DNA of 64,000 nucleotides. It comes from Multivorans sp965232105 (GTDB taxonomy: Bacteria > Acidobacteriota > Thermoanaerobaculia > Multivoradales > Multivoraceae). Below the pieces are notes generated by a model. That model saw only the letters and a list, made by a program, of their open reading frames with translations, was not told where the DNA came from and ran no database searches. Shown in pieces: positions 15,276-24,071 of the stretch. Numbering within the stretch: the first letter of the stretch is position 1; each line of letters opens with the position of its first letter. The translations under genes were made by a program, and so were the position numbers. The stretch covers positions 1,550,001-1,614,000 of the forward strand of contig OZ246956.1 of NCBI GenBank assembly GCA_965232105.1, written 5' to 3'.

Positions 15276-15314
15276 CACGAATAATCGTGCGCCAGAGTGG
15301 TGTATTATTCGTCG
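15276..15314. promoter_or_regulatory. Candidate ArgR operator (ARG-box-like pair) and promoter of the arg operon
   Basis: An AT-rich island directly before argC holds CGAATAAT (15278-15285) and ATTATTCG (15304-15311), a perfect 8-bp inverted repeat. The first arm lies within CACGAATAATCGTG, itself an imperfect palindrome. ARG boxes in other bacteria are built from TGAATAA-like half sites, and the operon ends with argR, so autoregulation through this site is likely. TATTAT (15303-15308) could double as the -10 box, which would leave a very short leader before the GTG at 15319. Confidence 0.42.
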
Positions 15315-15318
15315 CCTT

Positions 15319-16362
15319 GTGATTCGGGCTGCGATCGCCGGGGCGTCCGGCTACAGTGGGGCGGAACTGGTCCGGTGGCTGAGCGGCCACGGGCAGGTGG
15401 ACCTTGGCGCGCTTGCGGCCGGCCGCAGCGCCGGCCAGCCCGTCGAAGCCGTCTTCCCCCACCTGGCCGGTGTAGCCGAGGGCGATCTTGCCCCGACGGA
15501 CTGGGATCTCCTGGGCGCCGAGGCCGATGTCGTGTTCCTGGCCTTGCCCCACGGGGAGGCGCTTGCGGCCGCATCGCGGCTGCTCGACGCGGGGGCCCGG
15601 GTGGTCGATCTGGGCGCCGACTTCCGGCTCCGGGATCCGGCGGTCTATCGGCATTGGTACGGCGGGGAGCACACGGCGACCGACCTCCTGGCGGAGGCGG
15701 CCTACGGTCTCACCGAGTGGCGCCGCGACGCGGTGGCGGGCGCGCGGCTGGTCGCGAATCCGGGCTGCTACCCGACCGCGTCGTCGATGGCGCTCAAGCC
15801 GTTGCTCGAACAGTTCGGCGACCGGGTGACCGGCGCAATCGTGATCGACGCGAAGTCCGGCGTCTCCGGAGCGGGAAGGAACCCGCGGGACGGCTACCAG
15901 TACTCGGAGCTGAACGAGAACTTCAAGCCCTACGGCACCGGCGCCCATCGCCACCAGCCCGAGATCGAGCAGGAACTGGCGGCCGGAGGCGGCCCCGGGG
16001 CTCAGGTCCTCTTCTCGCCGCATCTGGCCCCAATGACGCGGGGCATCCTCGCCGCCTGCTACGTGCCGATGGCCGATGCGCCGAGCCGGGAGGAGCTCGA
16101 GGCGGTGTTCCTCGATCGCTACGTCGGCGAGCCCTTCGTCCGCGTGCTGACAGGATCGGCCCTGCCGCAGACGAAGGCGACGCTCGGCTCCAACTACTGC
16201 GACATCGCCGTCCGGGTCGACCGGGAGCGGGGCCTCGCGGTCACGTTTTCGGCCATCGACAACCTGGTAAAGGGGGCCGCCGGACAGGCGGTGCAGAACA
16301 TGAACGTGATGCTGGGCCTGCCCGAAACGACCGGCCTCCTGGCTGCCCCGGTGTTCCCGTGA
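15319..16362 (+). CDS. argC: N-acetyl-gamma-glutamyl-phosphate reductase
   Basis: ArgC reduces N-acetylglutamyl phosphate to the semialdehyde with NADPH, the third step of arginine synthesis. The 347-residue protein starts at GTG 15319 with the Rossmann motif AAIAGASGYSGAELVRWL. The catalytic Cys is in LVANPGCYPTASSMALKPLL, and AKSGVSGAGR, PHLAPMTRGILAACYV and GSALPQTKATLGSNYCDIAV are family signatures. Length is normal. No Shine-Dalgarno sequence is apparent. It is the first gene of argCJBDHR and overlaps argJ by 4 nt. Confidence 0.95.
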   Translation: MIRAAIAGASGYSGAELVRWLSGHGQVDLGALAAGRSAGQPVEAVFPHLAGVAEGDLAPTDWDLLGAEADVVFLALPHGEALAAASRLLDAGARVVDLGADFRLRDPAVYRHWYGGEHTATDLLAEAAYGLTEWRRDAVAGARLVANPGCYPTASSMALKPLLEQFGDRVTGAIVIDAKSGVSGAGRNPRDGYQYSELNENFKPYGTGAHRHQPEIEQELAAGGGPGAQVLFSPHLAPMTRGILAACYVPMADAPSREELEAVFLDRYVGEPFVRVLTGSALPQTKATLGSNYCDIAVRVDRERGLAVTFSAIDNLVKGAAGQAVQNMNVMLGLPETTGLLAAPVFP

Positions 16363-17561
16363 GCTGTGGCGTGACCGCCCCTCGGGGCTTCGTCGCCGCC
16401 GGCGTCCACTGCGGCCTGAAGCCGGAGAAGCTGGATCTCGCGATCATCGTCTCGACGGCCGCGGAGCCGGCGACGGTGGCGGGTGTGTTCACGCGCAACC
16501 AGGTGCAGGCCGCGCCCGTCCTCTACTGCCGTGAGGTGGCGGCGAGCGGCAGGGCGCGGGCGATCGTGGCCAACAGCGGCAACGCGAACGCCTGTACCGG
16601 TGAATCGGGCCTCGCGGATACGTGGGCCATGGCCGCGTGCGCCGGAGCGGCGCTCGAGATCGATTCCGAGCACGTCCTCGTCGCATCGACGGGCGTCATC
16701 GGCGTTCCCCTGCCGATGCCCAAGGTGCTGGCCGGCATCGACCAGGCGGCCGCCGAACTGGGTGCGGACGGCGGCGAGCGGGCGGCGGAAGCGATCCTGA
16801 CCACCGATACGCGGACCAAGATCGAGACCGAGACGGTGGAACTCGGGGGCGGCGAAGTGACGATCGGCGGCGTGGCCAAGGGCGCCGGGATGATGGCGCC
16901 GGACGTGGCGACCACTCTGGCCTTCGTCACCACCGATGTTGCGGTCGCGCCGGCGGCGCTCGATCAGGCGTTGCGCAGAGCCGTTGAGCCGACGTTCAAC
17001 AGCATCACGGTCGACGGCGACACGAGCACGAACGACAGCATCCTGGTTCTCGCCAACGGCGCCGCCGGTGTCGAAGCGGCCTCGGCGAAGGACCTTGAGC
17101 GGTTCACCGACGCACTCGAACGTCTGCTTGGCCGCCTCGCGGTCGCCCTGGTCGCCGATGCCGAAGGAGCGAACCGGGTGGTCGAAATCCGCGTCGGCGG
17201 CGCCCGTACCAACGCGGCGGCCCGGCAGGTGGCGACGACGATCGCCAACTCGCCCCTGGTCAAGACGGCCTATCGCACGGGTCAGCCGAACTGGGGCCGG
17301 GTCATGGGGGCGATCGGCCGTTCCGGCGTCGACATCGTCGAGCAGCGGATCGCGATCGCGGTGTCCACGCCGGAGGAACGGGTCGAGGTCGTGCGCGGCG
17401 GGCTGGGCGTCACGGAAGACCTGGAACCCCTTGGCCGGGCGATGCTGGCCGACCACTCCGTCCTCCACGTCGATCTCGGGCTCGGTTCGGGCGAGTGGAC
17501 GGTCTGGACCTGCGATCTTTCCGAGGGCTACATCCAGATCAACGCGAGCTACATCTCGTGA
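16359..17561 (+). CDS. argJ: Glutamate N-acetyltransferase / amino-acid acetyltransferase ArgJ
   Basis: ArgJ transfers acetyl from N-acetylornithine to glutamate and, in bifunctional forms, also makes N-acetylglutamate from acetyl-CoA. The GTG start overlaps the argC stop. The protein (400 residues) is an Ntn-type enzyme that self-cleaves before a Thr: KGAGMMAPDVATTLAFVTTD holds this site. IVANSGNANACTG, ASTGVIGVPLPM, SITVDGDTSTNDSIL and QPNWGRVMGAIGRSG are all conserved. The presence of argJ and absence of argA or argE here fits the cyclic acetyl pathway. The C-terminus ends in ASYIS, as in other ArgJ proteins. Confidence 0.95.
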   Translation: MSCGVTAPRGFVAAGVHCGLKPEKLDLAIIVSTAAEPATVAGVFTRNQVQAAPVLYCREVAASGRARAIVANSGNANACTGESGLADTWAMAACAGAALEIDSEHVLVASTGVIGVPLPMPKVLAGIDQAAAELGADGGERAAEAILTTDTRTKIETETVELGGGEVTIGGVAKGAGMMAPDVATTLAFVTTDVAVAPAALDQALRRAVEPTFNSITVDGDTSTNDSILVLANGAAGVEAASAKDLERFTDALERLLGRLAVALVADAEGANRVVEIRVGGARTNAAARQVATTIANSPLVKTAYRTGQPNWGRVMGAIGRSGVDIVEQRIAIAVSTPEERVEVVRGGLGVTEDLEPLGRAMLADHSVLHVDLGLGSGEWTVWTCDLSEGYIQINASYIS

Positions 17562-17636
17562 ACCCCGGTGACTTCAGGTGGACCGGGCCACATCGCATGA
17601 AACGCAGCTACATCAGTTGAGGAACGGACGCGAACG

Positions 17637-18515
17637 ATGACTGGAACAAGCAGAGAACGCGACCTGGGCCTGGAGATGGCTGCCGCGTTGCGCTACGCGT
17701 CCGCGTGGCGCGGCAAGCGCGTGGTGATCAAGTACGGCGGCCGCGCGATGGCCGGCGACGAGTTCGGCTCGCTGATCGACGACATCGTGCTGCTCCGTAG
17801 CGCCGGCCTGCGGCCGATGCTCGTCCACGGCGGCGGCGCCGAGATCACGAAGACGCTCGAGGTCATGGGGATGGAGCCGCGTTTCGTCGACGGTCTGCGG
17901 GTCACCGACGCGGCGACGATGCGGGTGGTCGAGATGGTGCTCGGCGGTTCGGTCAACAAGCGCCTGGTGGGGATGATCCAGCGGGCCGGCGGCCGCGCGG
18001 TCGGGTTGACCGGCAAGGACGGCGACCTGCTGCGCGTGCGGCCCCACCCGCGGTCCGAAGAGCTGGGCTTCGTCGGCGAGATCGAGAAGGTCGACACCTC
18101 CCTGCTCGACCAGCTCACGAACTCCGGCTACGTGCCGGTGATCGGCTCGCTGGGAGTGGGGCCGGGAGGCGAGACCTACAACATCAACGCGGACACCGCC
18201 GCCGCGGCACTCGCCGCCGAAGTGTCGGCCGAGAAGCTCCTCCTCCTGACCGACGTGCGCGGCATCAGCGACAACGGCCGTTTCCGGTCGCGGTTGACGC
18301 GCGCGCAGGCCGAGGAGCTGATCGACTCCGGCGTCGTCTCGGCCGGCATGGTGCCCAAGGTGCGGGCGTGCCTGAGCGCGCTCGAGGCCGGGGTCACGAG
18401 CGCCCACATTCTCGCCGCGGGCGAGCCGCACGGCCTCCTGGTCGAGCTGTTCACTCAGGGCGGCATCGGCACGATGATCAAGGAAACCGCGACCCCCGGA
18501 GTGAGCCAAGCATGA
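17637..18515 (+). CDS. argB: Acetylglutamate kinase
   Basis: ArgB phosphorylates N-acetylglutamate, the usual control step of the pathway. The 292-residue protein has the amino-acid kinase signatures: VVIKYGGRAM with the catalytic Lys, LVHGGGAEITKTLE, FVDGLRVTD, YNINADTAAAALAAEV for acetylglutamate/ATP binding, LLLTDVRGI, and GMVPKVRACLSALEAGV with the second Lys. An N-terminal helix (LGLEMAAALRYASAWRGK) is like that of arginine-inhibited hexameric kinases, so feedback inhibition is plausible (inference). A 75-nt gap separates it from argJ; it overlaps argD by 4 nt. Confidence 0.95.
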   Translation: MTGTSRERDLGLEMAAALRYASAWRGKRVVIKYGGRAMAGDEFGSLIDDIVLLRSAGLRPMLVHGGGAEITKTLEVMGMEPRFVDGLRVTDAATMRVVEMVLGGSVNKRLVGMIQRAGGRAVGLTGKDGDLLRVRPHPRSEELGFVGEIEKVDTSLLDQLTNSGYVPVIGSLGVGPGGETYNINADTAAAALAAEVSAEKLLLLTDVRGISDNGRFRSRLTRAQAEELIDSGVVSAGMVPKVRACLSALEAGVTSAHILAAGEPHGLLVELFTQGGIGTMIKETATPGVSQA

Positions 18516-19690
18516 GCGACGACAGCCTGTTCGCGAACTACAAACGTGCGCCGGTGGCGTTCAGCCATGGCGACGGCGTGTTCCTCCGGGATCAGGAGGG
18601 CCGGGAGTATCTCGACTTCATGGGCGGCATCGCCGTGTCGTCCCTGGGCCACAACCATCCCGCGTTGACCGACGCGATCAAGCGTCAGGCGGGGCGCTAC
18701 CTCCACGTCTCGAACCTGTACCGGATTCCGGAGCAGGAACGGGCCGGCCGGCTGCTGGTGGAGGCCGCGGACGGCGCGCTGGACCGGGTCTTCTTCTGCA
18801 ACAGCGGCGCGGAGGCGGTCGAGGCGGCGATCAAGCTCGCGCGCCGCTACGCCTACGACCGCGATGGTTCGGAGGAACGGCACAAGATCGTGACCGCCGA
18901 GGGCGGCTTCCACGGCCGCACGCTCGGAGCGTTGGCGGCGACCGGAACGCCGGCCTACCAGGTCGGTTTCAAGCCGCTGCCCGGGGGCTTCGCCGGCGTC
19001 CCGTTCGGCGACCTGGAGGCGGCCGCGGCCGAGATCGACGAATCGACCTGCGCGGTGCTCATCGAGCCGATCCAGGGCGAGGCCGGCGTGATCGAGCCGC
19101 CGGCCGGCTACCTCGAGGGCCTGCAGGCTCTCTGCCGCGAGCGTGGCGCGCTGTTCGTTCTCGACGAGGTGCAGACCGGGATCGGGCGTCTCGGCAGCGC
19201 CTTCGGCTTCCAGCACTACGGCCTGGAACCGGACGTGATCACCCTCGCCAAGGGTCTGGGCGGCGGCGTCCCGGTAGGAGCGGTCGTGGCGCGGGAAGAG
19301 GTCGCGGCCTCGCTCGTCCCCGGCACCCACGGAACGACCTTCGGCGGCAATCCGCTGGCCTGCGCCGCGGTGACGGCAGTGCTCCGGACGGTGCTCGATC
19401 CGGGTTTCCTCGAGCGAGTGACCCGGGCCGGCGAGTACCTGCGGGCGCTGCTCGGACAGCTCGGCGCCGGCGGCCTGGTCACCGAAGTGCGCGGCCAGGG
19501 GCTGATGACCGCGATCGAGTGCACGCCGGAGGCGCCCGCAGTGGCGAACCGCTGCCTGGAGAGCGGCCTGCTCGTCAATGCGCCGCGGCCGCACAGCATC
19601 CGCATGCTGCCGCCGCTCGTCGTTCACGACCCGGAGATCGAGCGCGCGGTCGGGATCCTCGGCCACGCGCTGGAGGAAGCCGCGGCTTGA
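18512..19690 (+). CDS. argD: Acetylornithine aminotransferase
   Basis: ArgD is a PLP-dependent class III aminotransferase that converts N-acetylglutamate semialdehyde to N-acetylornithine. The 392-residue protein starts at ATG 18512 within the argB stop. It has YLDFMGGIAVSSLGHNHPAL near the N-terminus, FFCNSGAEAVEAAIKLAR for PLP-phosphate contact, FHGRTLGALAATG, LFVLDEVQTGIGRLG with the PLP-binding Asp, and ITLAKGLGGGVPVGAVV with the Schiff-base Lys. Length and motifs are complete. It overlaps argH by 4 nt (TTGA). Confidence 0.94.
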   Translation: MSDDSLFANYKRAPVAFSHGDGVFLRDQEGREYLDFMGGIAVSSLGHNHPALTDAIKRQAGRYLHVSNLYRIPEQERAGRLLVEAADGALDRVFFCNSGAEAVEAAIKLARRYAYDRDGSEERHKIVTAEGGFHGRTLGALAATGTPAYQVGFKPLPGGFAGVPFGDLEAAAAEIDESTCAVLIEPIQGEAGVIEPPAGYLEGLQALCRERGALFVLDEVQTGIGRLGSAFGFQHYGLEPDVITLAKGLGGGVPVGAVVAREEVAASLVPGTHGTTFGGNPLACAAVTAVLRTVLDPGFLERVTRAGEYLRALLGQLGAGGLVTEVRGQGLMTAIECTPEAPAVANRCLESGLLVNAPRPHSIRMLPPLVVHDPEIERAVGILGHALEEAAA

Positions 19691-21207
19691 GCGCCCGGGA
19701 CCCGGCGGGAAGCGCGGGTCGGTCCGCCGCGCGCCGCCTCTGGGGCGGCGCCTTCGAATCGGAGGTCGATCCGGTCATCGACGCGTACACGCGGTCGCTG
19801 CCGTTCGACCACCGGCTCGCGGCGGCGGACCTCGTGGGGTGTCTGGCCCACGCCCGGATGCTCTTCGAGACCGGGGTGATCGACGCCGCATCGTCCCGGG
19901 CGATCCTCGAAGGCCTCAGTTCCCTGCTGCTGCGGGTCGAGGCGGGAGAGCTCGAGGTCGGCGGTGGGGACGAGGACGTCCACACCTGGATCGAACGGCA
20001 ACTCACCGAAGAGATCGGCGACGCCGGCCGGCGGCTGCACACCGCGCGGAGCCGGAACGACCAGACGGCGGTGGCGCTGCGGCTGTGGCAGCGCTCCGAA
20101 GTCGAACGCGCGGTCACGGCGGCCGTCGGCTTCGCCGGCGCCCTCCTCGAACACGCCCGGCAGCACACGGGAACCGCGCTTCCCGGGTATACCCACATGC
20201 AGCGCGCCCAGCCCACGAGCCTGGCCCAGCACCTTCTGGCCCACGGCTGGTCCGTTCTTGCCGACGCGGGGCGGTTGCGGCGGGCTCACCGGACGGCGGG
20301 ACTCTGCCCACTCGGTGCGGGCGCGATGGCCGGGTCGCCGCACGGGATCAACCCTGTTCGCAGTGCCGAGCTGCTCGGCATGGAGGCGCCGTACCCGAAC
20401 ACGATGTGGGCGGTGGCGGACCGCGACTACGCCGCCGAGGCGCTTTTCGCGTGCGCGCTGACCATGGTGCACCTCTCGCGCTGGGCCGAGGAGGTCGTCC
20501 TCTGGACGTCGAGCGAGTTCGGTTTCGCCCGGCTGCAGGACCGCGCCGCCAAGGGATCAAGCATCATGCCGCAGAAGAAGAACCCGGAGCCGGCGGAGAT
20601 CCTGCGCGGCAAGTCGGGGCGCGCGATGGGGAACCTCGTCTCGTTGCTCGTCACGATCAAGGGCTTGCCTCTGACCTACAACAGCGACCTGCAGGAGGAC
20701 AAGGAGGCGCTGTTCGACGCCTTCGACACGGTGGGCTCTTCGCTCCGCGTGGCCCGCGTGCTGGCCGAAAGCCTGGAGTTCGACCGCGAAGCGATGGCGG
20801 CCGCGCTCGAAGGTTCCTACATCACCGCCACCGACCTCGCCGATCAGCTCGCCGTCGCCGGCGTGCCGTTCCGCAACGCCCACGAACGCACCGGCGCCGT
20901 GGTCCGGGCCGCCCAGGAGCGGGGCGTAGAGCTGTGGCAGCTCCCGGCCTCAGTGCTTCGGGAACTCGTTCCCGAGATCGGGGAGACGGACGCCCTGCTG
21001 GCGGCGCTTCGCCCGGAGGCTTCGCTCGCCGCGCATGGCAGCTACGGCGGGCCGGCGCCGGAGCGGGTCGCCGACCAGATCGAGCTTGCCGCGTCGCGGT
21101 TGCAAGAGGAGCGCCGCTGGCTGGAGGAGCAGGAGCCGCCGCCCGTCTATCGCGCCCACATCGACGGCGAACTGCTGGCGGAGGCGCTCCCGGGGGGCGG
21201 CGCGTGA
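19687..21207 (+). CDS. argH: Argininosuccinate lyase
   Basis: ArgH splits argininosuccinate into arginine and fumarate, the last step of the pathway. The most economical start is TTG 19687, which gives the usual N-terminus RRLWGGAFESEVDPVIDAYTRSLPFD. Signatures include EDVHTWIERQLTEEIGDAGRRLHTARSRNDQ, TALPGYTHMQRAQPTSLAQHLL and the fumarase-superfamily loop GSSIMPQKKNPEPAE with the catalytic Ser. It has about 506 residues, slightly longer than average because of a C-terminal extension (LEEQEPPPVYRAHIDGELL). It overlaps argR by 4 nt. argG, which supplies the substrate, is not in this window. Confidence 0.94.
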   Translation: MSARDPAGSAGRSAARRLWGGAFESEVDPVIDAYTRSLPFDHRLAAADLVGCLAHARMLFETGVIDAASSRAILEGLSSLLLRVEAGELEVGGGDEDVHTWIERQLTEEIGDAGRRLHTARSRNDQTAVALRLWQRSEVERAVTAAVGFAGALLEHARQHTGTALPGYTHMQRAQPTSLAQHLLAHGWSVLADAGRLRRAHRTAGLCPLGAGAMAGSPHGINPVRSAELLGMEAPYPNTMWAVADRDYAAEALFACALTMVHLSRWAEEVVLWTSSEFGFARLQDRAAKGSSIMPQKKNPEPAEILRGKSGRAMGNLVSLLVTIKGLPLTYNSDLQEDKEALFDAFDTVGSSLRVARVLAESLEFDREAMAAALEGSYITATDLADQLAVAGVPFRNAHERTGAVVRAAQERGVELWQLPASVLRELVPEIGETDALLAALRPEASLAAHGSYGGPAPERVADQIELAASRLQEERRWLEEQEPPPVYRAHIDGELLAEALPGGGA

Positions 21208-21662
21208 GTCCGGCGATCCGGCGCGGCGCGATCCTCGACATCATCGGCGAACGGCCGGTGTCGAGTCACCGGGAACTCGTGCGGGCGCTCGATCGGCGGG
21301 GCATCCGCGTTTCCCAGGCCACCGTCTCGCGCGACGTGCGCCGCCTCGGCCTGGTCAAGGTGCCGCTCGCCGGCGGCGGCTCGCGCTACGCGCCCGCGGA
21401 GCAGGCGACGCCGCCGCCACGGCGCGACATCGAGCGCGCCCTGCGCCAGTTCGTCACCGGGTTCGCCGAGGGCGAGGCCCTGATCCTGCTCAAGACCCGC
21501 AGCGGCCACGCCAACGCGCTCGCGGTCGCCCTCGACCAGAGCGACTGGCCCGAAGTCGCCGGCACCCTCGCCGGCGACGACACCGTCCTCGTCGTCGTCA
21601 AGAGCGCCAGCGACCGCGACCGAATCCGCGCGTCGCTCGCCGCCCTCCTCGAAGGCGACTGA
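21204..21662 (+). CDS. argR: Arginine repressor ArgR
   Basis: ArgR is a hexameric repressor that binds ARG boxes when arginine is bound. The N-terminal winged helix (RRGAILDIIGERPVSSHREL, VSQATVSRDVRRLGLVKVPL) has the usual S-Q-A-T-V-S-R-D recognition helix. The C-terminal domain has TRSGHANALAVALDQSDWPEVAGTLAGDDTVLVV, where the GHAN and DQxxWPE residues make the arginine pocket. The GTG start overlaps argH by 4 nt. As the last gene of the operon it probably controls it through the inverted repeat before argC. Confidence 0.93.
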   Translation: MSPAIRRGAILDIIGERPVSSHRELVRALDRRGIRVSQATVSRDVRRLGLVKVPLAGGGSRYAPAEQATPPPRRDIERALRQFVTGFAEGEALILLKTRSGHANALAVALDQSDWPEVAGTLAGDDTVLVVVKSASDRDRIRASLAALLEGD

Positions 21663-21665
21663 CTC

Positions 21666-22292
21666 TCAGCCCTGCACAGCCTTCCGCACCTGCCACGCCA
21701 CCCGCGTCTCCTGCGAGGAGAACCGCTGCTCCGCCCACGGATCGCCGTACGTGTGGTACCCGTTCTCCTCCCAGAACCCCCGCTCATCACCAGCGAGCAA
21801 CTCGATTCCGGAAACCCACTTCGCGCTCTTCCACGCGTAGAGATGGGGTACGACCAGCCGTAGCGGACCGCCGTGGTCTGCTGCCAGCGGTTCGCCGCCG
21901 TGCAGGTCGGCGAACAGCGCGTGCTCGGAAAGCAGATCCTCGAGCGGCAGGTTCGTCGTGTAGCCGCCGTAGCAGTGGACCATCGCGTGCGTGGCATCAG
22001 CCGTTGGCTGCACCGCGGTCAGTACGTCGCGGGTCGAGAACCCGGACCAGGTGTTGTCCAGCGTCGAGAAGCGGGTGACGCAGTGAAAGTCGGCGACGAC
22101 TTCCCGGCGCGGCAACGCCTGGAGCGCCTGCCAGTCGAAGGCGCGCTCCGCTTCGACACGGCCGAACAGGCGCAGCGCGAACCGGGCCGGGTGCACCTCC
22201 GGCGTGTCGCCGACAGACAGCACGGGCCACTTCTTCGTGACGTACTGGCCGGGGGGAACCCGGTCGTCGCCGCGGTGGGGAGCGTCGTTCAT
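21666..22292 (-). CDS. Molybdopterin-dependent oxidoreductase (sulfite-oxidase fold, single domain)
   Basis: A 208-residue protein of the sulfite oxidase/YedY molybdopterin domain. DFHCVTRFSTLDNTWSGFSTRDVL holds the conserved Cys that ligates molybdenum; MVHCYGGYTTNLPLEDLL and GGPLRLVVPHLYAWKSAKWVSGIELL are family blocks. There is no signal peptide and no dimerisation domain, so it is a minimal cytoplasmic-looking form. It is convergent with argR, 3 nt apart. It needs molybdopterin; the MoaD-MoaE fusion at 36.6 kb is the only cofactor-synthesis gene in the window. The substrate cannot be inferred. Confidence 0.8.
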   Translation of the reverse strand: MNDAPHRGDDRVPPGQYVTKKWPVLSVGDTPEVHPARFALRLFGRVEAERAFDWQALQALPRREVVADFHCVTRFSTLDNTWSGFSTRDVLTAVQPTADATHAMVHCYGGYTTNLPLEDLLSEHALFADLHGGEPLAADHGGPLRLVVPHLYAWKSAKWVSGIELLAGDERGFWEENGYHTYGDPWAEQRFSSQETRVAWQVRKAVQG

Positions 22293-22577
22293 CGCGGCGG
22301 AGAGTACCGCGTTTCCGCGGTGGCCGGTTTCGTGGGGCGACCGACCGGGTCTCCCTCTGCGCCGGAGCTTCGGAGGCCCACGCCCATGGACCGGGGCCTT
22401 GCGGGCACTCGGCGCGTGGCGCCGAACTCCGTCCGCGGGTCCTGTCGAGAATCGCGAGGATGGCGCGATTTCTCTTGAGAGGATCGCTCAAAGCTCACAC
22501 AAAGCTTGGTACGGTGTCGTCTTCGTCGTTGCCCCCTTCGTTTTCGGTGGACAATCTGGTTCAGAGGAGCGTCGCTG

Positions 22578-23843
22578 ATGTGCATAGAAGCTGTTCGCAG
22601 GAGGTTTTCAGTCGGAGTCCCGGCTCTCGTCGTGGCGGGCGTCGCCGTGGGCGCCGGTTCGTTGCACGGACAAACCGTGGCCGTGGACTGTGAGGAGACC
22701 GAGTGTCACGTCGTGCCGATTGCCTCCGGTAGCGGCGGTTTCGTGGGGCGTGCCCGTTCCGGTGTCGACAAGGTGGACGTGATACTGGTCTGCCTGGGCG
22801 ACAGCACGCAGAAGGTCGTCGAGCGGGAGCTCAGTCCCGGACCCGATGGCGTCGTGTCGACTTTGTTCGGGGTCGACGATGGCGCGGCCAACACTCTCAG
22901 CTGTGACGCGAACGAGGACGCGACGATCGAGATTCTGGGTTTGACGGGCGGCGGCTGGTACTGGCTCCACGATGACTTGAATACGGCGGTCGCGCCGCTG
23001 ATGTCGAAGGACGTGCTGGGGAACCGGAAGGTGATGCCGGTAAACCCGGGATCGCCGGATGTCGTGATCGAGGCGAACAAGGCCGGTACGGCTTCGTTCC
23101 TGAAGCAGTTCAGTACGGGGCGAGTGGGGATCCTCCCTCATGTGGTGCCGGTGCCCGAGGAGGCCATCGCACCTTGCGGTCCGGTGGAGGATGGTGAACT
23201 GTCAGACGGTACGCCGAAGTACGTGGCGCGCGAGACGGGTTGCGCGATGGGAGACGGCGGAACGATCGTCGGTCTGCACCAGACTGGAACGGCGGTGGAT
23301 CCGGTGCCGATTCGCGGCAACTCGGTAACGAGGCCTGTGTCCGGCGAGTCGCGGGTTCGCCTGTCGCTGTGGTTGAACATGACGGGCAGCGTCGTCTACG
23401 GCGACGCGGAGACCTATCCGCTGACGTTCGGCTGGCCGGGCATCGACGGCGCCAGCCCGCTTCAGTCAGAGTGGGAAGTGAGTGTGGTGACTTCTGGAGG
23501 GCCGTCGACGCTCGCGTCGGCTGGACTCGAACTGCTTGATGCGGACCCCACTGCTGACGGCAACTACAGATGGCTGGTCGTCAACGCGTCGGAAGACCAC
23601 TGCCCGACCACCGGGACCCAGTCCACCGAGAGGGTGCGTGTGCGCGCCACCCAGACGGCCGCTAGCGACGGCACGCCCTGGAATCCAGTGCGTCCGCCGA
23701 TCCGCCACTCGAAGAACCTCGACGGCGCCGCCGCGGAGGCGACGTTCAGTGTGGTCTGCGCGCCGCGCAACCCCGCGTCGTCCGCCGGCAAAGCCGCGAT
23801 GGGACGCGAACTGACGGTCGGGCAGGGGCTCGACGGCCGCTAG
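22578..23843 (+). CDS. Secreted beta-rich protein of unknown function
   Basis: A 421-residue exported protein. ATG 22578 is preceded by AGAGGAG at good spacing and followed by a signal peptide (FSVGVPALVVAGVAVGAGSLHGQ). The mature part has many short strands and several cysteines (VDCEETECHVV, ILVCLGD, LSCDANED, APCGPVEDG, TGCAMGD, VVNASEDHCPTTGTQS, FSVVCAPRNP), which suggest disulfides and an extracytoplasmic location. No known domain was recognised. It stands alone: the gaps are 285 bp before and 228 bp after, so it is probably transcribed independently. Confidence 0.55.
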   Translation: MCIEAVRRRFSVGVPALVVAGVAVGAGSLHGQTVAVDCEETECHVVPIASGSGGFVGRARSGVDKVDVILVCLGDSTQKVVERELSPGPDGVVSTLFGVDDGAANTLSCDANEDATIEILGLTGGGWYWLHDDLNTAVAPLMSKDVLGNRKVMPVNPGSPDVVIEANKAGTASFLKQFSTGRVGILPHVVPVPEEAIAPCGPVEDGELSDGTPKYVARETGCAMGDGGTIVGLHQTGTAVDPVPIRGNSVTRPVSGESRVRLSLWLNMTGSVVYGDAETYPLTFGWPGIDGASPLQSEWEVSVVTSGGPSTLASAGLELLDADPTADGNYRWLVVNASEDHCPTTGTQSTERVRVRATQTAASDGTPWNPVRPPIRHSKNLDGAAAEATFSVVCAPRNPASSAGKAAMGRELTVGQGLDGR

Positions 23844-24071
23844 CGCCATCGTGCGATAGGGCCTCAGGGGCTCGCGGCGGGACAGCCGGCTTCCTCCGGG
23901 AACTACGCGGGTCCTCGTTGGTTTGGTGCGGGAGTGCGTTTGCGCGGATAGGCGAAGCCGTGCGCCACACGAACGCCACGACGGCCGGGTTGTCAAATGT
24001 GAGTATTCTGGTCAACAATTCGCGGTCGGCGCTCCGCGGACTGTGCTGGAGTCGCACCGGGTACCCACGGA

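Noticed and set aside
16359..21662. Complete arginine pathway in one operon
   Set aside because: argF and argG are not present between 15 and 22 kb or elsewhere in the window, so they must lie elsewhere if the cell makes arginine.
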